Positions 24,558 to 38,771 of a stretch of 64,000 bases of DNA are shown piece by piece. The stretch lies in contig NC_060973.1 in NCBI RefSeq assembly GCF_910589235.1, positions 4,347,001 through 4,411,000 of the forward strand, written 5' to 3'. The DNA is from Vespa crabro (taxonomy: Eukaryota > Arthropoda > Insecta > Hymenoptera > Vespidae). Each line of letters opens with the position of its first letter. Position 1 is the first letter of the stretch. Below the pieces are notes generated by a model. The model did no database searches, had not been told where the DNA came from, and saw nothing but the letters and a program-made list of their open reading frames with translations. A program made the position numbers and the translations under genes.

Positions 24558-27500
24558 ATGCATTCTACTTTGAGAGTAACACAGTATTCAAAACGATTGT
24601 GTAAAGATAATAAAATATCATTGCATATAAATAAATATAATAGTACTAAAACAACAAATATTGAAAGGCTACTTCCTCAGAAAGATGAATTTCAAAATAG
24701 ACATATTGGACCTAGAGAATATGAATTGACACAAATGTTGCAAACTATTGGCTTTAAGGTAAAACATACATATGACCTTTATAGAAATTATTATATATTA
24801 TAATTTTCGTAAATTTATTTTATACATACAATTTATTTTAGAATCTTGAAGAATTATCCAAAACTGCCATACCAGATCATATTCTTCATTCTAAAGATTT
24901 AAATATCGAACAGCCAATTAGTAAGTAATACTCTTTTGATGTTCTTATTTATAAAAATATCCATTAAAATCTTATAAAACATACATTATTATAATAATTG
25001 TGTAAATTAATAGCGATATATATTACTCTACATACATACATTATCTTCAAAGAAAACTTCGCAAAACGTGAGAACTCACGAGACTGCTTTTGTGATAATT
25101 ACAAAAATGTGATAACCCTTTGTATATTATAATCGTAAATTAAGAAACATAAGTTTTTTATAGTATTATTAAAAAAAAATATATTTATATTATGATTATA
25201 TTATTTGCATGCATCATTGTTTTATATATTAATTTCTATAGCACATAATATATATTATTTACCAAATATATTTAATTGATGTAAATTTATATAGTAGTAC
25301 AATATATGTATTTATATATATATATATATAGTGAGCGTATATATTTACTTGAATGAAACATATCAATTTTTCTTATGACATATGCTGCCTATCTAGAGTC
25401 ATAGGTCAATCTCGTGATTCAAGTTAACATTCACGTGATTCTTTCAACACGATACTACATTTAAATCATGATTATCTTTAATGTTTTATTACAATATATG
25501 TTTTTATAACAATACTGATAAATTCTTTGTACTCTTAATAAAATATTATAATAAATATGAGATTGTATATTATATTTTTGTTACAGCTGAATATGAATTA
25601 ATTAAAAGAATTATAAAAATTTCGGAAAAGAATGAAGTATGGCGTTCTTATATTGGTATGGGTTATCATAACTGTTGTGTACCTCATACCATAATGAGAA
25701 ATATTTTTGAGAACCCTGGATGGTAAATTAATTTTAATCCAAACTATGCAATAATACATATCTATGATAATAGAAATTGATATAATATATTCTATTATAG
25801 GACAACGCAATATACACCTTATCAGCCAGAAATTTCTCAAGGTAGACTCGAAGGCTTATTAAATTATCAGACTATGATATGTGATTTAACAGGAATGCAA
25901 ATGGCAAATGCATCTCTTTTGGATGAAGGTACTGCTGCAGCAGAAGCTTTGGGTCTTGCCTACAGGCAAAATAAGAGAAACAAATTATTTGTATCTGATA
26001 AAGTGCATCCTCAAACAATTGGTGTTATCGCTACTCGTGCTACTTCGCTTGGTCTTAATCTAGAAATTGGAAACATTTTTAATATTGATACTAGCAAGAA
26101 GGATATATCTGGTATTCTTTTGCAATATCCTGATACTACTGGATCTATTTATGATTTTTCTGAAGTTACAAAAAAAGCACAAGCCGACGGAGTATGTGTA
26201 TCTCTAATAAATATTTCTAAGTTTATATATGTATATATACTTATAACATTTACAATTGTATTATACATTTTTAGACTATCGTTTGTGCTGCCACCGATTT
26301 ATTAGCATTAGCACTAATTGAACCACCAAGTAAATTTTCTGTAGATGTATGCATTGGATCAAGTCAAAGATTTGGTGTACCGCTTGGATATGGAGGTCCT
26401 CATGCAGGATTTTTTGCTTGCAAAAAAGAATTTGTACGTTTAATGCCTGGTAGAATGGTTGGGGTTACAAGAGATTCTAATGGGCAAAATGCGTACCGTT
26501 TAACTCTTCAAACACGTGAGCAACACATCAAACGAGATAGAGCAACTAGTAATATCTGTACTGCACAAGCATTATTAGCAAATATGTCTGCAATGTATGC
26601 GGTGTATCATGGTCCTGAAGGAATCAGAAATATTGCTTCAAGAATACATAATTTGACATTAATTCTTGTTAAAGGTTTACAATCTGCTGGAAATAAAATA
26701 AATAACGAGTATTTTTTTGATACTATACAGATATTACCAAGTATTCCAATAAATATATTAAAAGACAATGCCAGTAAAGCTAAAATTAATTTAAGGTAAA
26801 TACTTTTCTCTTATAATGTCTTAATATTTATTTATTTATTTATTTGATATATTTTTAAAGTTTTATAGATAAATATATCTTTGTAGATACTTCTCAGATA
26901 AATCAGTTGGTATATCTCTTGATGAGACAACTACAATACAAGATGTAAATGATCTCTTCAAAATTTTTTCTACAAACATGACAGTTGAAGAAATTATTAA
27001 ATCTAACTCTTTAAATAATCAATCCTTGGAACATTCCTCTTTCAAACGTACTTCTTTATATTTACAACATCCTGTATTTAAAAGCCATCATTCTGAAACT
27101 AGAATAGTAAGATATATGAAATATTTGGAAAATAAAGATGTATCTCTTGTGCACAGTATGATTCCTTTAGTAAGTCTATTACTTTATAATGAAATTATAT
27201 AATGATAATATTTAATTATAATGAGCTATTAAATATTATAATTTTAAATTGTATAATAGGGTTCATGTACAATGAAGCTGAATTCAACAACCGAAATGAT
27301 GCCGTGTAGCTTACGAGGATTCACGGATATACATCCTTTTGCACCAATAGAGCAAGCACAGGGATATCAACAATTATTTTCAGAATTAGAAAAAGATCTC
27401 TGTGCCATAACAGGATATGATAATATCAGTTTTCAACCAAATAGTGGGGCTCAGGGTGAATACGCAGGTTTAAGAGCTATACATTGTTATCATGAATCAA

Positions 27501-28850
27501 GAGGGGCTAATCATCGAAAAGTTTGTTTGATTCCCGTGTCTGCTCATGGAACAAATCCGGCTTCTGCACAAATGGCTGGTATGCAAGTGAAACCTATATT
27601 TGTATGCAAAGATGGTTCTGTTGATATTGTGCACTTGAAAGAAGTAATAGAAGAATATCAGGAAACATTATCGTGTTTAATGATAACATATCCATCAACA
27701 AATGGAGTATTTGAAGATACCATTAGAGATATATGTACTCTAGTTCATAATGCTGGTGGTCAAGTATATCTCGATGGTGCAAATATGAATGCACAAGTTG
27801 GCTTATGTCGACCTGGGGATTATGGTAGTGATGTATCGCATCTCAACTTACACAAAACATTTTGTATACCTCATGGTGGAGGTGGTCCTGGCATGGGACC
27901 CATTGGGGTGTACGTAATTCATTATGTATATGCTTTCTTACTCTCATTTATCTTCAAAAAATAATGAAGTTATATATTTACAGAAAGAAACATCTTGCAC
28001 CTTTTCTTCCAAATCACCCCGTGATAAATTCTACAATTAACAATGTAAAAGCTTTAAGAGAATCTGGTGCTGTATCGGCAGCTCCCTTTGGTTCATCTGC
28101 TATACTACCAATCTCATGGGGTTATATAAAAATGATGGGACCAAAAGGTTTACGTAAAGCAACACAAGTGGCTATTCTTAATGCAAATTATATGAGTAAG
28201 AGATTAGAAAAGTATTACAAAACACTATATAAAGGTAGGGAAGGATTAGTTGCCCATGAATTTATCTTGGATGTACGAGATTTCAAGAAAACTGCAAATA
28301 TTGAAGCAGTAGACATAGCTAAAAGATTAATGGATTATGGTTTTCATGCTCCTACTATGAGCTGGCCTGTAGCGGGGACTTTAATGATAGAACCAACTGA
28401 ATCAGAGGACAAAGCTGAATTAGATAGATTTTGTGATGCTCTTATTTGTACGTTTTATACATAATTACTAATATAATATTTAGAATATCACATTTATATA
28501 TTAAATACGTATATTTTTACAGCCATAAAAAATGAAATTAATAATATCGAAAACGGCAAGTTCGATATAATTCAAAATCCTTTAAAGAACGCACCTCATA
28601 CACAATTACAAGTTATTGTAAAAGATTGGGTTTTGCCATATTCTCGAGAAATAGCTGCTTTTCCTGCTGTAAGTATTATTATTTTAAGAAATCGTTAATC
28701 AACGACTCAAACTAATGAACAATTAATATATTTTTATTTTAGCCATTTGTAGAGAAAAACAATAAAATTTGGCCTAGTGTGGGTCGAATAGATGATACAT
28801 ACGGAGACAAAAATTTGTTTTGCATCTGTCCACCTGTTACATCATATTAA
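24558..28850 (+). CDS. GLDC: Glycine dehydrogenase (decarboxylating), P-protein, mitochondrial
   Basis: Ten exons in consistent phase: 24558-24758, 24842-24920, 25587-25722, 25801-26191, 26275-26795, 26887-27169, 27260-27909, 27984-28447, 28523-28668, 28743-28850. They encode 992 aa (human GLDC about 1020). The first ~40 residues are rich in Arg, Lys, Ser and Thr and nearly free of acids, as expected for a mitochondrial targeting peptide. The mature start carries FQNRHIGPRE. Conserved blocks include YIGMGYHNC, NPGWTTQYTPYQPEISQGR, NASLLDEGTAAAEA and GSCTMKLNS (from residue 538). The PLP site is NLHKTFCIPHGGGGPG, with the Schiff-base lysine at about residue 736. Role: decarboxylates glycine and passes the aminomethyl group to lipoylated H-protein in the glycine cleavage system. 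The gene is complete; intron 2 (666 bp) is the only long one. It is convergent with HMGXB4. Confidence 0.97.
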
Positions 28851-28952
28851 TTAGACTTTAAATATTTTTTTTTGTACAGTTATGTATAAGTATTTATTTA
28901 TATTTTTGTACACATATAGTATCATTTGTATATATGTGTATATGTATGTACG

Positions 28953-28984
<32 letters not shown>

Positions 28985-29321
28985 TACACATATTTGGCTA
29001 AAAGCCCAATAACTCTTAAAACTGATAATTGAAATAAAATTATATATTTCTGAAGATGTAAATGTAATGAATTATTTACATGTATAACAAATTATATTAT
29101 AGATCTATAATTACGGCCGCGTTTTGTATTGTTTTCATTGTACATGATAAAAAATGTCTTTATATATGAAGACTACATCTTCAATTTGTACATTTTCTAA
29201 TATTTACTTATCTATAGATATTATTAATTATATTTTTATTAAAAAGCAAAGAAACGTATTATTGATTTATTTATATTTAGCTATTTTCTATATTTACACG
29301 CGTTTCCATATAATATCTATA
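28851..29321. other. Intergenic between converging GLDC and HMGXB4 3' ends
   Basis: AT-rich, with a (TA)n followed by ACACACAT at about 28956-28990 and AATAAAA-like signals. It presumably holds both 3' UTRs. No gene. Confidence 0.5.
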
Positions 29322-31144
29322 TTACAAACCAGGCATAAGATATGCGATATTATCAAGCATTTGTGATAATGTTTCGTGTTGGGCTCCATTAATTTCTGGT
29401 ACCTGTTGTGTAAGACATATCAAAGGACCTAATGCACAGAGCAACGAGTCCAATAATACCGACAAACTACCCGAAACTGCTATTTGACCGTCATGTTCTT
29501 TTAAACGTTCACCTATAATGGTTAAACTTTCACCAAGTAATTTGAGATGTGCCGCAACATCAATGGGTTGTGTTCCAATTACTTTGTACATTCCTGTACC
29601 TATTATAGGTTCATTAACCAAATCTTTCCCACCTTTATTTGTTGGAGGTGACACAGGTACATTTCCTATAACAGAAGGTACGCCTAACTGAAGAGTTTTT
29701 TTCGAAGAGATTGGTTTAGTTTCTTTTCCATTACCTGTAATACAAAACAGATAAATACATTTAAAAAATTACAAAACTATATATTTGTATTATTATAAAT
29801 ACTATTTATATACATGTAAAATATTCATAGCTTGATATCTATAAAATAATTCAACGCTATGCTACAAATAAGGTATTAACAATTCTGTAGCTAATGCACG
29901 TGCAATAAAGCAGATTAAGATGAGTCGTCTAGCATATAAATTTAACAACTTCATAACAATTCTTCAATAATTTGGAAATATCAATTGACCCACCAATTTT
30001 ATTTATGAACTTTTTTCGAGAAGCAGGTGGTGGCATTTTCCAAACAGACTCATCTTTATTGGTAGGCATAGAATGAGGTTTTGCTGCTAAACGCTTCGCG
30101 CGTCTACGCCAGTTATATTTCTCCAGGTTTGGCACTGTGGCCCAAAGTTCACCTAATCGTTTAGAAATTGCAGCAAAATCTATAAAAAGCAATAATCAAT
30201 AAAACAAGAGTACACTAATAAGACAAAGGCCTATTTGTACTATGCTTGTACCAAAGAAAAAACTGAAAAAGCATATGCATACCCATATAAGGACATTGTT
30301 CCAGTAGTTCTTGCCTTATTTCTTTAGCCCATAACATATAGGCAGTAAATCTTGTTTTCTGAAAAATTATCAATTTGTACACAATTTATCTTCCAACCAT
30401 TTCTGTTTGTACATACCCCTTTATCCTTACGTTGTGCCTTCATTCTGCCTATTATTTTGCCATCCTTAATAATTAATTTTTTTTTACATTTTTCAAGCAT
30501 ATATAAACTATTTGCTTGAGAAGGTGTTTCCTGACCTGGTGGTTCTAATTTTCTAAATCCAGTTTCTCTGTCATCGATCATGAGAGGATCTATTTCATCA
30601 TCACTTCCAGAATCCATGCTATATCGTTCATCTTCGTTCAACCCGATGGGATCATCTGAATCCGATGCTGATGACTGGCCTTCATTATCAGATATTGGTT
30701 CTGCTTTAACTCTTTGCTGTCCAGAATGTGATCCTGAATTTTTTCTCTGTCGTCCAGCATGAGTCTGTTGAATTTGACTAGGAGACATATGATGCTGTGC
30801 TTCATATTGTTCCAACAATTGTGATGCTTGTAACTGCGTTTTTTGTCGCTTGTATTTATTTTCCGAGAAGTCATCAGGCGATTCAAAATCAACAAGCTTA
30901 GAAGATTTCTTTCTTACGCGGCCACTTCGGGAAATCCCTGTGACCTCTAGATCTGAAATATAAAGCAGACTGCACCTTGCCAAGAAAAGAAAAGAGTTCA
31001 AAATAATTTATAGCATCAAACTATATGATCTTGTAAATTACCTACAATTAAAAAAGTACTACAGCTTTGCAAATGATAAAAATACGAAATACTAAGGGTG
31101 TGAAGGTACTTCGTTGCGATATATATTATTTGCTTTTCATATAT

Positions 31145-31210
<66 letters not shown>

Positions 31211-31701
31211 AACGAGAGTTAATATAAAAAAATTAATAAAACTATAATATAAATGTACATGTAAATTATGCCAAATGCAATAATCTATTTATGAGCTATC
31301 AAGAAGATATTTGTAATGGATGTTAAAGCTATGCTACAAAAAGTTGTATATACTATAATATTAATTTTATCATTTTTTTTTTCTTAAATGCATTTTCTGC
31401 TATGCTAACATTATATTATTTATATTTTGTAAATATAAAAAAATTTAACCACGAAATGACCATACACCGCTTTAGTTTGTTTACATTCCGCTGCATACAG
31501 AAGCGCTACTAACCAAAATACGACTCTTAGTAAATATTGCTAAAGAATCAATAAATTTATGCTTCATGCACGCATATCGTGCAAAATACTGCAAGCAATA
31601 TCAGCAAACAAGCATTCGATCTACTTGATGTTTTCTAAAATAATATATTAACATCTCTCACCGTCACTTTTCTGACGTTTTGGCGACACGAACACATCCA
31701 T
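29322..31701 (-). CDS. HMGXB4: HMG domain-containing protein 4 (HMGXB4-like)
   Basis: Five exons (high to low): 31701-31662, 30952-30417, 30358-30283, 30179-29994, 29734-29322, encoding 416 aa. It starts MDVFVSPKRQKSDD. Exon 2 encodes a basic, then Ser/Asp-rich region (SASDSDDPIGLNEDERYSMD) ending in a basic stretch. One HMG box spans about residues 193-252 (RFTAYMLWAKEIRQELLEQC, then DFAAISKRLGELW, then NWRRRAKRLA). The C-terminal ~95 residues are the highly conserved HMGXB4 tail (IGTQPIDVAAHLKLLGESLT, SGSLSVLLDSLLCALGPL). Family knowledge: a nuclear DNA-binding protein linked to chromatin remodelling complexes and, in vertebrates, to Wnt signalling. The exon 4 donor was chosen as GTGGGT at 29993, because it keeps phase 1 with exon 5; reading through it would meet a stop. 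Human HMGXB4 is longer (about 600 aa), mainly in the disordered N-terminal half. Confidence 0.9.
31141..31210. repeat. (TA)n microsatellite with palindromic CATACATA/TATGTATG flanks
   Basis: About 24 TA units flanked by ACATACATACAT and TATGTATGTAT, in HMGXB4 intron 1. Confidence 0.95.
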
Positions 31702-32167
31702 TGTACCAGTCTTCCGATCGGAAATCTTCGAATGCTTATTGCGCCGCGATGATTCCTTAGATTTCGCGGGCTTTCGAATATTGCTTTGCATCATGCACAA
31801 TAGACTTAAAAATAATTATATTTTAAGGATAAAATTCTTTTACTTTTTTTACGATAAAGCCTGTTATGTACGCACAAGATTATTTACTAATGTTGTTTTT
31901 AAAAACAAGTGCAAAGGATATTAGAATCAATGCGCATGTCATTTTACATTCCACTTTGGCGCGTTATTTAAATCGTAACCATATATCGTATACGTATACA
32001 ACGTATATTTATATATATTAGGAAATTATCATTAAAAAATTTACAAATTATTAACTGTGATGGCGTTTCAGAATAGAAAAAAATCGTTCTTTTTATTAAA
32101 AATGTAAGACTTATATTATATACAGTAATTCGTTTTTTTTTCTTTAATGTTATTTCATATATTACAA

Positions 32168-33103
32168 TTAAATTTCATCTTCTTGCTGCCAGCCATCGTC
32201 ATTAGATAAAAATCTTCTTTTATGAGTGGTATTCATATATGGTCTTAATGCCCATTCTGTATCAGCAGCACCGGCGGCATCTAATGTTCCTAATTTGATC
32301 TCATATAATTTTAATTGGAACCTTGGTCCAATTTCTTTCAGTTCGATATCTTTTCCATTTACTTTCTTATACGTGTGATGACGGAAACATATATAATCGT
32401 CATGATTGGCAAAAGTAATAACTCTTTTACTATCTTCTTTTGGAACTGGGAATAAATATTTGAGAATGCTCATGATTCTATTGGCTAACTTTGTTTTGAA
32501 ATTGTGAAAAATCAAATGAGGATACTCTTCTGACATAGTTCCAATTTCTGGTATATCATGTCGCATAATGACATCTGATATAGTAAAATATGCAGTTGGT
32601 CCATAAGGTAAATGACATATTACAAGAGTATCAGGAATGCCTCTATGTTCATGGACGATTACAAAATCTGTTACATCATTTGCCCTGCACGCATGTATCA
32701 ATTGTTTCATTTCATAATTACCACGATTCATTCTTTGGGAATTAGGTAGAATTAAACGTAATTCTTTCACAAACATCTTAAGCCTTGAACTAGGATCACG
32801 AGAAGTTGTAACAACGATTTTTGGATTCTCAACTCCAGCCCAACGATATTCATCATCCTCATGGGAAGCTACAGTTCCGCCTACTTCTGTACCCATAGTC
32901 ACTGCTAATTCTGGTCCTAAATCTTCCCATTCTATCTTTTGTTGCAACGATAAAGCACTTTTTCTTAAATCTGGATGTATTGGAATGTTTTCTTCCAAGC
33001 TACGTTTTAACTTATCCTTTTTTTCTTGAATGCTCTTTAATTTATCTTGAACGGATTTTCTATAAAGATACTCTCTTCGAAGTCGTGCTTGTCTCCGTAA
33101 CAT
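32168..33103 (-). CDS. IMP4: U3 small nucleolar ribonucleoprotein IMP4
   Basis: A single-exon ORF of 311 aa (human IMP4 is 291), from ATG at 33103 to TAA at 32168. The N-terminus MLRRQARLRREYLYRKS is a basic coiled-coil-like segment of the family. The Brix domain starts at about residue 90 with PKIVVTTSRDPSSRLKMFVK and includes LILPNSQRMNRGNYEMKQL, DFVIVHEHRGIPDTL, HLPYGPTAYFT and the closing DYICFRHHTYKKV ... IGPRFQLKLYEIKLG. Known role: with IMP3 and MPP10 it binds U3 snoRNA in the SSU processome, needed for 18S rRNA maturation in the nucleolus. It lies head-to-tail with HMGXB4, with 466 bp between its stop and the HMGXB4 start. Those 466 bp (31702-32167) contain no other gene that I can see. 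Confidence 0.97.
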   Translation of the reverse strand: MLRRQARLRREYLYRKSVQDKLKSIQEKKDKLKRSLEENIPIHPDLRKSALSLQQKIEWEDLGPELAVTMGTEVGGTVASHEDDEYRWAGVENPKIVVTTSRDPSSRLKMFVKELRLILPNSQRMNRGNYEMKQLIHACRANDVTDFVIVHEHRGIPDTLVICHLPYGPTAYFTISDVIMRHDIPEIGTMSEEYPHLIFHNFKTKLANRIMSILKYLFPVPKEDSKRVITFANHDDYICFRHHTYKKVNGKDIELKEIGPRFQLKLYEIKLGTLDAAGAADTEWALRPYMNTTHKRRFLSNDDGWQQEDEI

Positions 33104-35378
33104 TTTAATCCTTTAATATCTTCTTATACAATTTTATTATAAAAAAGAAAGTTTATATATTATGATAGTTTTAATGTTTCCTTATAGGTTATGTTTAAAA
33201 ATTCACATGTTGCTCTTCTAGCACATGTTTCAATGAATTCTACTACACCAGAGTAATAAGAGCAATGAATTTTATTGTATTGTATTTTCTCTGCACTCAC
33301 GTGTTCGCTTGATAATAAATCAAAACAAAAAAGAAGAGTAAAAGAATCGCACGTGTTCTCTATATTTGTAATTCCTTCTTAGACTCAAGTGGCCTCTAGT
33401 ATAGTTTTACAAATAAAATCGATAAACCATCGTATTTATTACCAATATATTATATTTATATATTATATCATATTTCAATTAATATCTTTACGAATATATA
33501 TATAATCATTGTATATAAATAAAATAAAATAAAATAAAATAAAATATATCTCTCATTAAGTGCTTAAACGTTTATGCATTTTTTAAAAGAAAATAAATTC
33601 AAATATATCGATAATAAAAAAAACCCTACATTACGATCTAATGATAAGTTACCGATCGAATCCTGAATCTTACTTCTTATCGACTGTCGTTAATATACAA
33701 AGTTATGTCGATAAATAAAAAAGACAGTAATGAAATTACCGACAACGAAGAAACCTTCAAAGCCATTTGTTCTATAATTACCATTTTTGCAATAATATTT
33801 GTGAATGTTATTCACTGAATATTTATATATTTTAATAATAATAGTTATTATTCATTGAATGAATAAATCATTCTGACAGAATTTCAAAATGGATTATTAA
33901 TATGATTAAATTAAAAAATTTATTATATATAATATTATTAAGGGATAATGCCTGTTAACATTATTTAAATGTTTAAAATATCTCTTTGATTAACAAAATA
34001 AATATCTTAACTTATATCAATTGAATCTGTCGCTTTTATCGTATACATCATACGTTGCATTCTATTTTTAATCTTTTCATTATATATATATACATCATCG
34101 TCAAACTATTCGTATTGTCAAAATAAAAAAAAAAAAAAAGAAAAAATAAACAAAAAGAAATCAACGCGGATATAATAGATTAAAGAATTCAATATAGGTT
34201 GTTCGACAGTGTTGGGTAAGGGAATAGATATGAGCTATTGTTCCCGCCACTTGACTCAATTAGACGGTCAATCGGAGTTACGTAACACGCAAAATATTCG
34301 CCTACCTAATATGCTCGTGTTATTACTAGATAGCAGAGACTAACGATTAATACCCTACCTTGAACAATGATTTAGCCAATGAATGAGCGATGTTGTCGTT
34401 GATACATCACACATCATTGATGAGGATACTTTTACATTTTCGTCTTGCTTGTTTTTTCATATATTAAGCATGTACGATAAAAAATGTTTTCCTGCCTTCC
34501 TGCTACGTATAACTTTTATACATGATAACTTCTATATAAGCGCGCGCGTATGTGTGCGTGTCTACCTTGAAAAAAAGAAAAAAAAAACAAAAGAAAAAAA
34601 AGACAAGACAAGATTAATACAACAATGTTGATGTTTTATAAAGAGATAATCACTATATAATATCAATTAGATTTGCTTGTTAATGGGATCTAATGAAACT
34701 TCTTTTGTTTGCTTATACATTAAGAGATGCACTTCCTGTACTTCGAAGGTTAAACGAAGAAATAAGCCCTTTCATAGATTTCCACTGGCGATTTATGTAA
34801 CAAATTTGAAAAGGATAAATGAATTAGAAAAAATACATCGTATATTCTAATCTAATAGACTTTCCAAAACTTTTATAAGACGTTACACTTTCAAATACGA
34901 CATAGTTTTTTTCAACTCGATCGAAAGTATAATAATTACTATCGATAGTGGATCGATAATCAATTTAAAATAGATGTGCGATGTACATCTACGAACTGCG
35001 AGAAAAACACCAGATAAATATTCATTTTTATACGTAATCTTTAATCGAATTGATTTTGAATTATTCATCCAATGATTGTCTATAAGTAAAATGTTTCTAT
35101 TATGAATACGTAAAAAGTATTCTCACATATTTTAATATTTAACATAATTTTGAAATCTCTGATTGAATCTATTCTTCTAAAATACATGTTTAAATGATTA
35201 ACGGTAGTCATAATAATTTTATTATTACAAGATACCGATTAATTCAAAGAAATCGATGATTCAAGAAAAGAGATAAAGATATATGTATTATACATATGTA
35301 TACATATATTTTCATTTTACGAGGATCGCCGTGACGCATCCAAAGTAAAGTTTATTCTATGCACTTTGTTATTGTTTC

Positions 35379-35384
<6 letters not shown>

Positions 35385-35443
<59 letters not shown>

Positions 35444-35469
35444 TCTCTTTCTCTCCCTCTCTCTCGCTC
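35385..35469. repeat. (CT)n microsatellite, imperfect at the right end
   Basis: Long pure CT run followed by interrupted CCCTCTCT and CGCTCGCTCTC units. Confidence 0.95.
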
Positions 35470-35855
35470 GCTCTCGTGGTATTTGTATTGTTGACTTGGA
35501 AACGATCATGAATGATTGATAAGTAATGTATGGAGCATCATCTTAAAGAAAACAAGAAAGAAATATATTCCATAGTTACGTATAATGTAAATCTGCAAAT
35601 AACGATATTCACCCAAGGATCAAATTTATAATCGTTCGTTTGAGGATTAAATTTATGATCTAAATAGCATACAAATTTTTTACTTATTCATTTCGAATCT
35701 TCCTATGATACCATTTTTATTTAGTAATGAGAATATTCATTTGATTGCGTTTTTATTTTTTTTTCGCAATCACTTCATGTATGTATATGCCATTAGTATT
35801 ACTGTGGAAAAAAGTATATACATAAGTACATGCATATATATATATATGCATGTAC

Positions 35856-35889
<34 letters not shown>

Positions 35890-36445
35890 GTATATATGTA
35901 CTTGAAGAAAACCATTCCTTTTCCATACGAAAAAATGTTCATAATCTAAAATTAGACATATATATCTAATTGGAAATCTTATTCTTTAATGATTATATGC
36001 AATTTAATATTACTCGTAATTGGATACGCTTCCATAATTTTGTAGCAATGTATTATAAAAAGATTACGGTAAATAGCGTTATACGCGTTATGAGACAACT
36101 ATTAATTAGATGTAAATTATTATGAGATTTATAAATATGAGAAATCAAGAAATTAAAGAAAAGAAAAAAAAAAACAAAAAAAAAACAAGAAATCAAGAAA
36201 TCAAGAAAAAAAAAGAAAAAGAAAAAGTTACTAAGTATAATCATTATCAAGTAAACTTTCATAAAATAATATTTGGTCTTACGTAAGATTTGAAAGGTAT
36301 TTAATATAAAATCTAATGTGAAACTTGAAACGTTGAATGTATATATTTTTACAGGTCGTTATTTTTTTTTCTTTCTCACAATTTATAAATAATTTCACAT
36401 ATATAAACATATACATATACAATATTATATTTCACGTAAGTATAT

Positions 36446-36568
36446 ACATACACACACACACACTCATTCACCCACCTACACACACCTATACACACACTCA
36501 CTCACCCACCTACACACACACACTCACTCACCCACCTACACACACACACACACACACTCACATTCACA
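36446..36568. repeat. CA-rich minisatellite, unit about 30 bp
   Basis: Repeated modules of CACACACACTCACTCACCCACCTA type occur about four times in tandem, with the length of the internal CA run varying between copies. Confidence 0.9.
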
Positions 36569-37483
36569 TTCACATAATATAAAAATATTAAATTATATAC
36601 ATACGTATTTATATTCGCATGTTATCTAGTATTGAAAATTATAACACGAAATTCTATGTTCTTTCTTCATTCATCTTTTGTTAATCTAAAAAAAAAAAAA
36701 AACAAAAAAGTATACAAAAATAGATATTTCAAAGAAAGAAGTAATAATTGCATACTGAATAATAATAATTTGTTACTCTACCCGATCATATGTACTAAAT
36801 ACACGAACATCTTTAATTGATATTTTATTTTTTTTTTTTTTCATTTACTACTATATATACTTTGTATTAATGCATATGTATAAATCGAAATTCATTCCTC
36901 TATTAATCTCTTAATTACAAATCATTTTTAATGACATTTATTTAATTTATGTGAATTGCAATGAATGTATAAATTGCAATCCACTCAAGCATTGATTTTC
37001 TTTTCCATTTTTTTATTCGTTTTTTCCTCTTAAGCGACATTCCAGTGACAGTGATATGATTTGTAGAAACTGTTGCATACTCGAAGGAAATACGATGGAA
37101 ATCCCGAAAACGTTCTCAAGATTGGAATTCCCATCTTGTAACTCGAGCATAAATGAGAATATATTCTTCAATAGAATTTACATAGTCTCGTTTTTTTCTT
37201 TTTCTTTCTCCCTTGTGTTTTTCTAGTTAATATTTGCTCTTTATCACTTTTATATACTTTCTGCCTTTAACCGTACAGATTAATAATTAGAAGAAAAAAG
37301 AATATCATGGAAAAGATTGTTTCTAAGGGGAAATTTAAAATTCCAAGATTTTCGTACGATATTATTAAATAAAACTAGATTTCTGATCGATCAGTCAAAG
37401 CGATTGGTTTCAAGCATCGTTATAAATTTTAATTGAAATTTTTTTTGACACACACACACATATATATACATATGATGACTTTT

Positions 37484-37485
37484 GC

Positions 37486-37532
<47 letters not shown>
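37484..37532. repeat. (TA)n microsatellite
   Basis: About 23 TA units in the region upstream of ebony. Confidence 0.9.
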
Positions 37533-37539
<7 letters not shown>

Positions 37540-38064
37540 CTTTATAAATTTTATTTTTCCTTTTTCCTCCTATTTTTTTTTCCCCTTTGAGATATACATA
37601 AAGTATAACTTAATACATCGGAATAAAATATATTGTCGATAGTATTAATGTTAATCGATAAACATTGTTGGATTAAATGATTAATATGCGATTAAATGAT
37701 TAAAATATAAATGTGAGATTCGTTGGTGTTATCGAGTATTACAAATGATTTCATCGTTTCAGCAAACAGATTCTGTTACCTTGCGAAAAACTAAGGGAGA
37801 ATAACAAAAAAAAAATAATAAAAAGAAATACACACACACACACACATATGTACATACATGTATATATATAATTGTTCAAGGAAAAAAGTAAAAACTTAAC
37901 AATTCACTGGCTCTCAGTCAAGGCTGTCCTCGTTCTTACTTTTTGTTCTCATGAAATTACTGCAAAGTGACTACGTAAAAATCATATTAAATTCCTTGGT
38001 TGAAATATCGATAGAGTAATATACTATTTAAGAACGAGTCTTGACTTGTAGATTGTGTTTACTC

Positions 38065-38068
<4 letters not shown>

Positions 38069-38114
<46 letters not shown>
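38069..38114. repeat. (TA)n microsatellite
   Basis: About 22 TA units, upstream of ebony. Confidence 0.9.
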
Positions 38115-38116
<2 letters not shown>

Positions 38117-38667
38117 ACATATACTTTGGTTCATACGTTAAATGTTTATGAAATATATAGTTGAAATATATATAACTCTCTTGTAATAGCATCAACAACA
38201 ATAATAATAATGATAACAATTTAATACATATAAATATTCAGATAAATAAGACGTTTGAACGCATCAATGTCGAAAAGCAAACAAAACGAAATAAGTAAGT
38301 AATAATAATTGATCTTATTGTAATTTTAGAACTAAATATTTTCTATTGTAAATAAAAATAAAAAAAAAAAGAAATACACGTGACTCTTTGAAAACAAATA
38401 CAAATATTGATAAATCGTCAAGTTTGAATCATTAAAGATCGTAAATAATTATTTTCCTTTTTCTTATCTTCCTTCTTCATCTCAATCATCGATAAATATT
38501 TTTAATAGTGCAATTACAAAATTATTATTGGTGATTTTGCACTTGCTGATAAAAGAAACACATGAACGGCTATCGTGTGAGCCATTATCAAATATAATTA
38601 TTCTCGTAGCTGAATACTTGAATATATACAATATATACAATAATCGTAGCATACTTGAACTATGTAA

Positions 38668-38724
38668 TAAGTATATATATACACATATGTATATATATAT
38701 ATATAAATATATGTATATATACAC

Positions 38725-38768
<44 letters not shown>
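38668..38768. repeat. Palindromic TA/ACATATGTATATA array
   Basis: Two copies of TATATACACATATGTATATA (about 38673 and 38716) are embedded in (TA)n. The whole 100 bp is nearly self-complementary. Confidence 0.85.

Positions 38769-38771
<3 letters not shown>

Noticed and set aside
36446..36568. Regularly spaced repeats considered as a CRISPR-like array
   Set aside because: Units are CA/CT simple repeats without unique spacers, in an animal genome.
36337..36582. 81-codon ORF rich in THTHT
   Set aside because: Translation of the CA-rich minisatellite.
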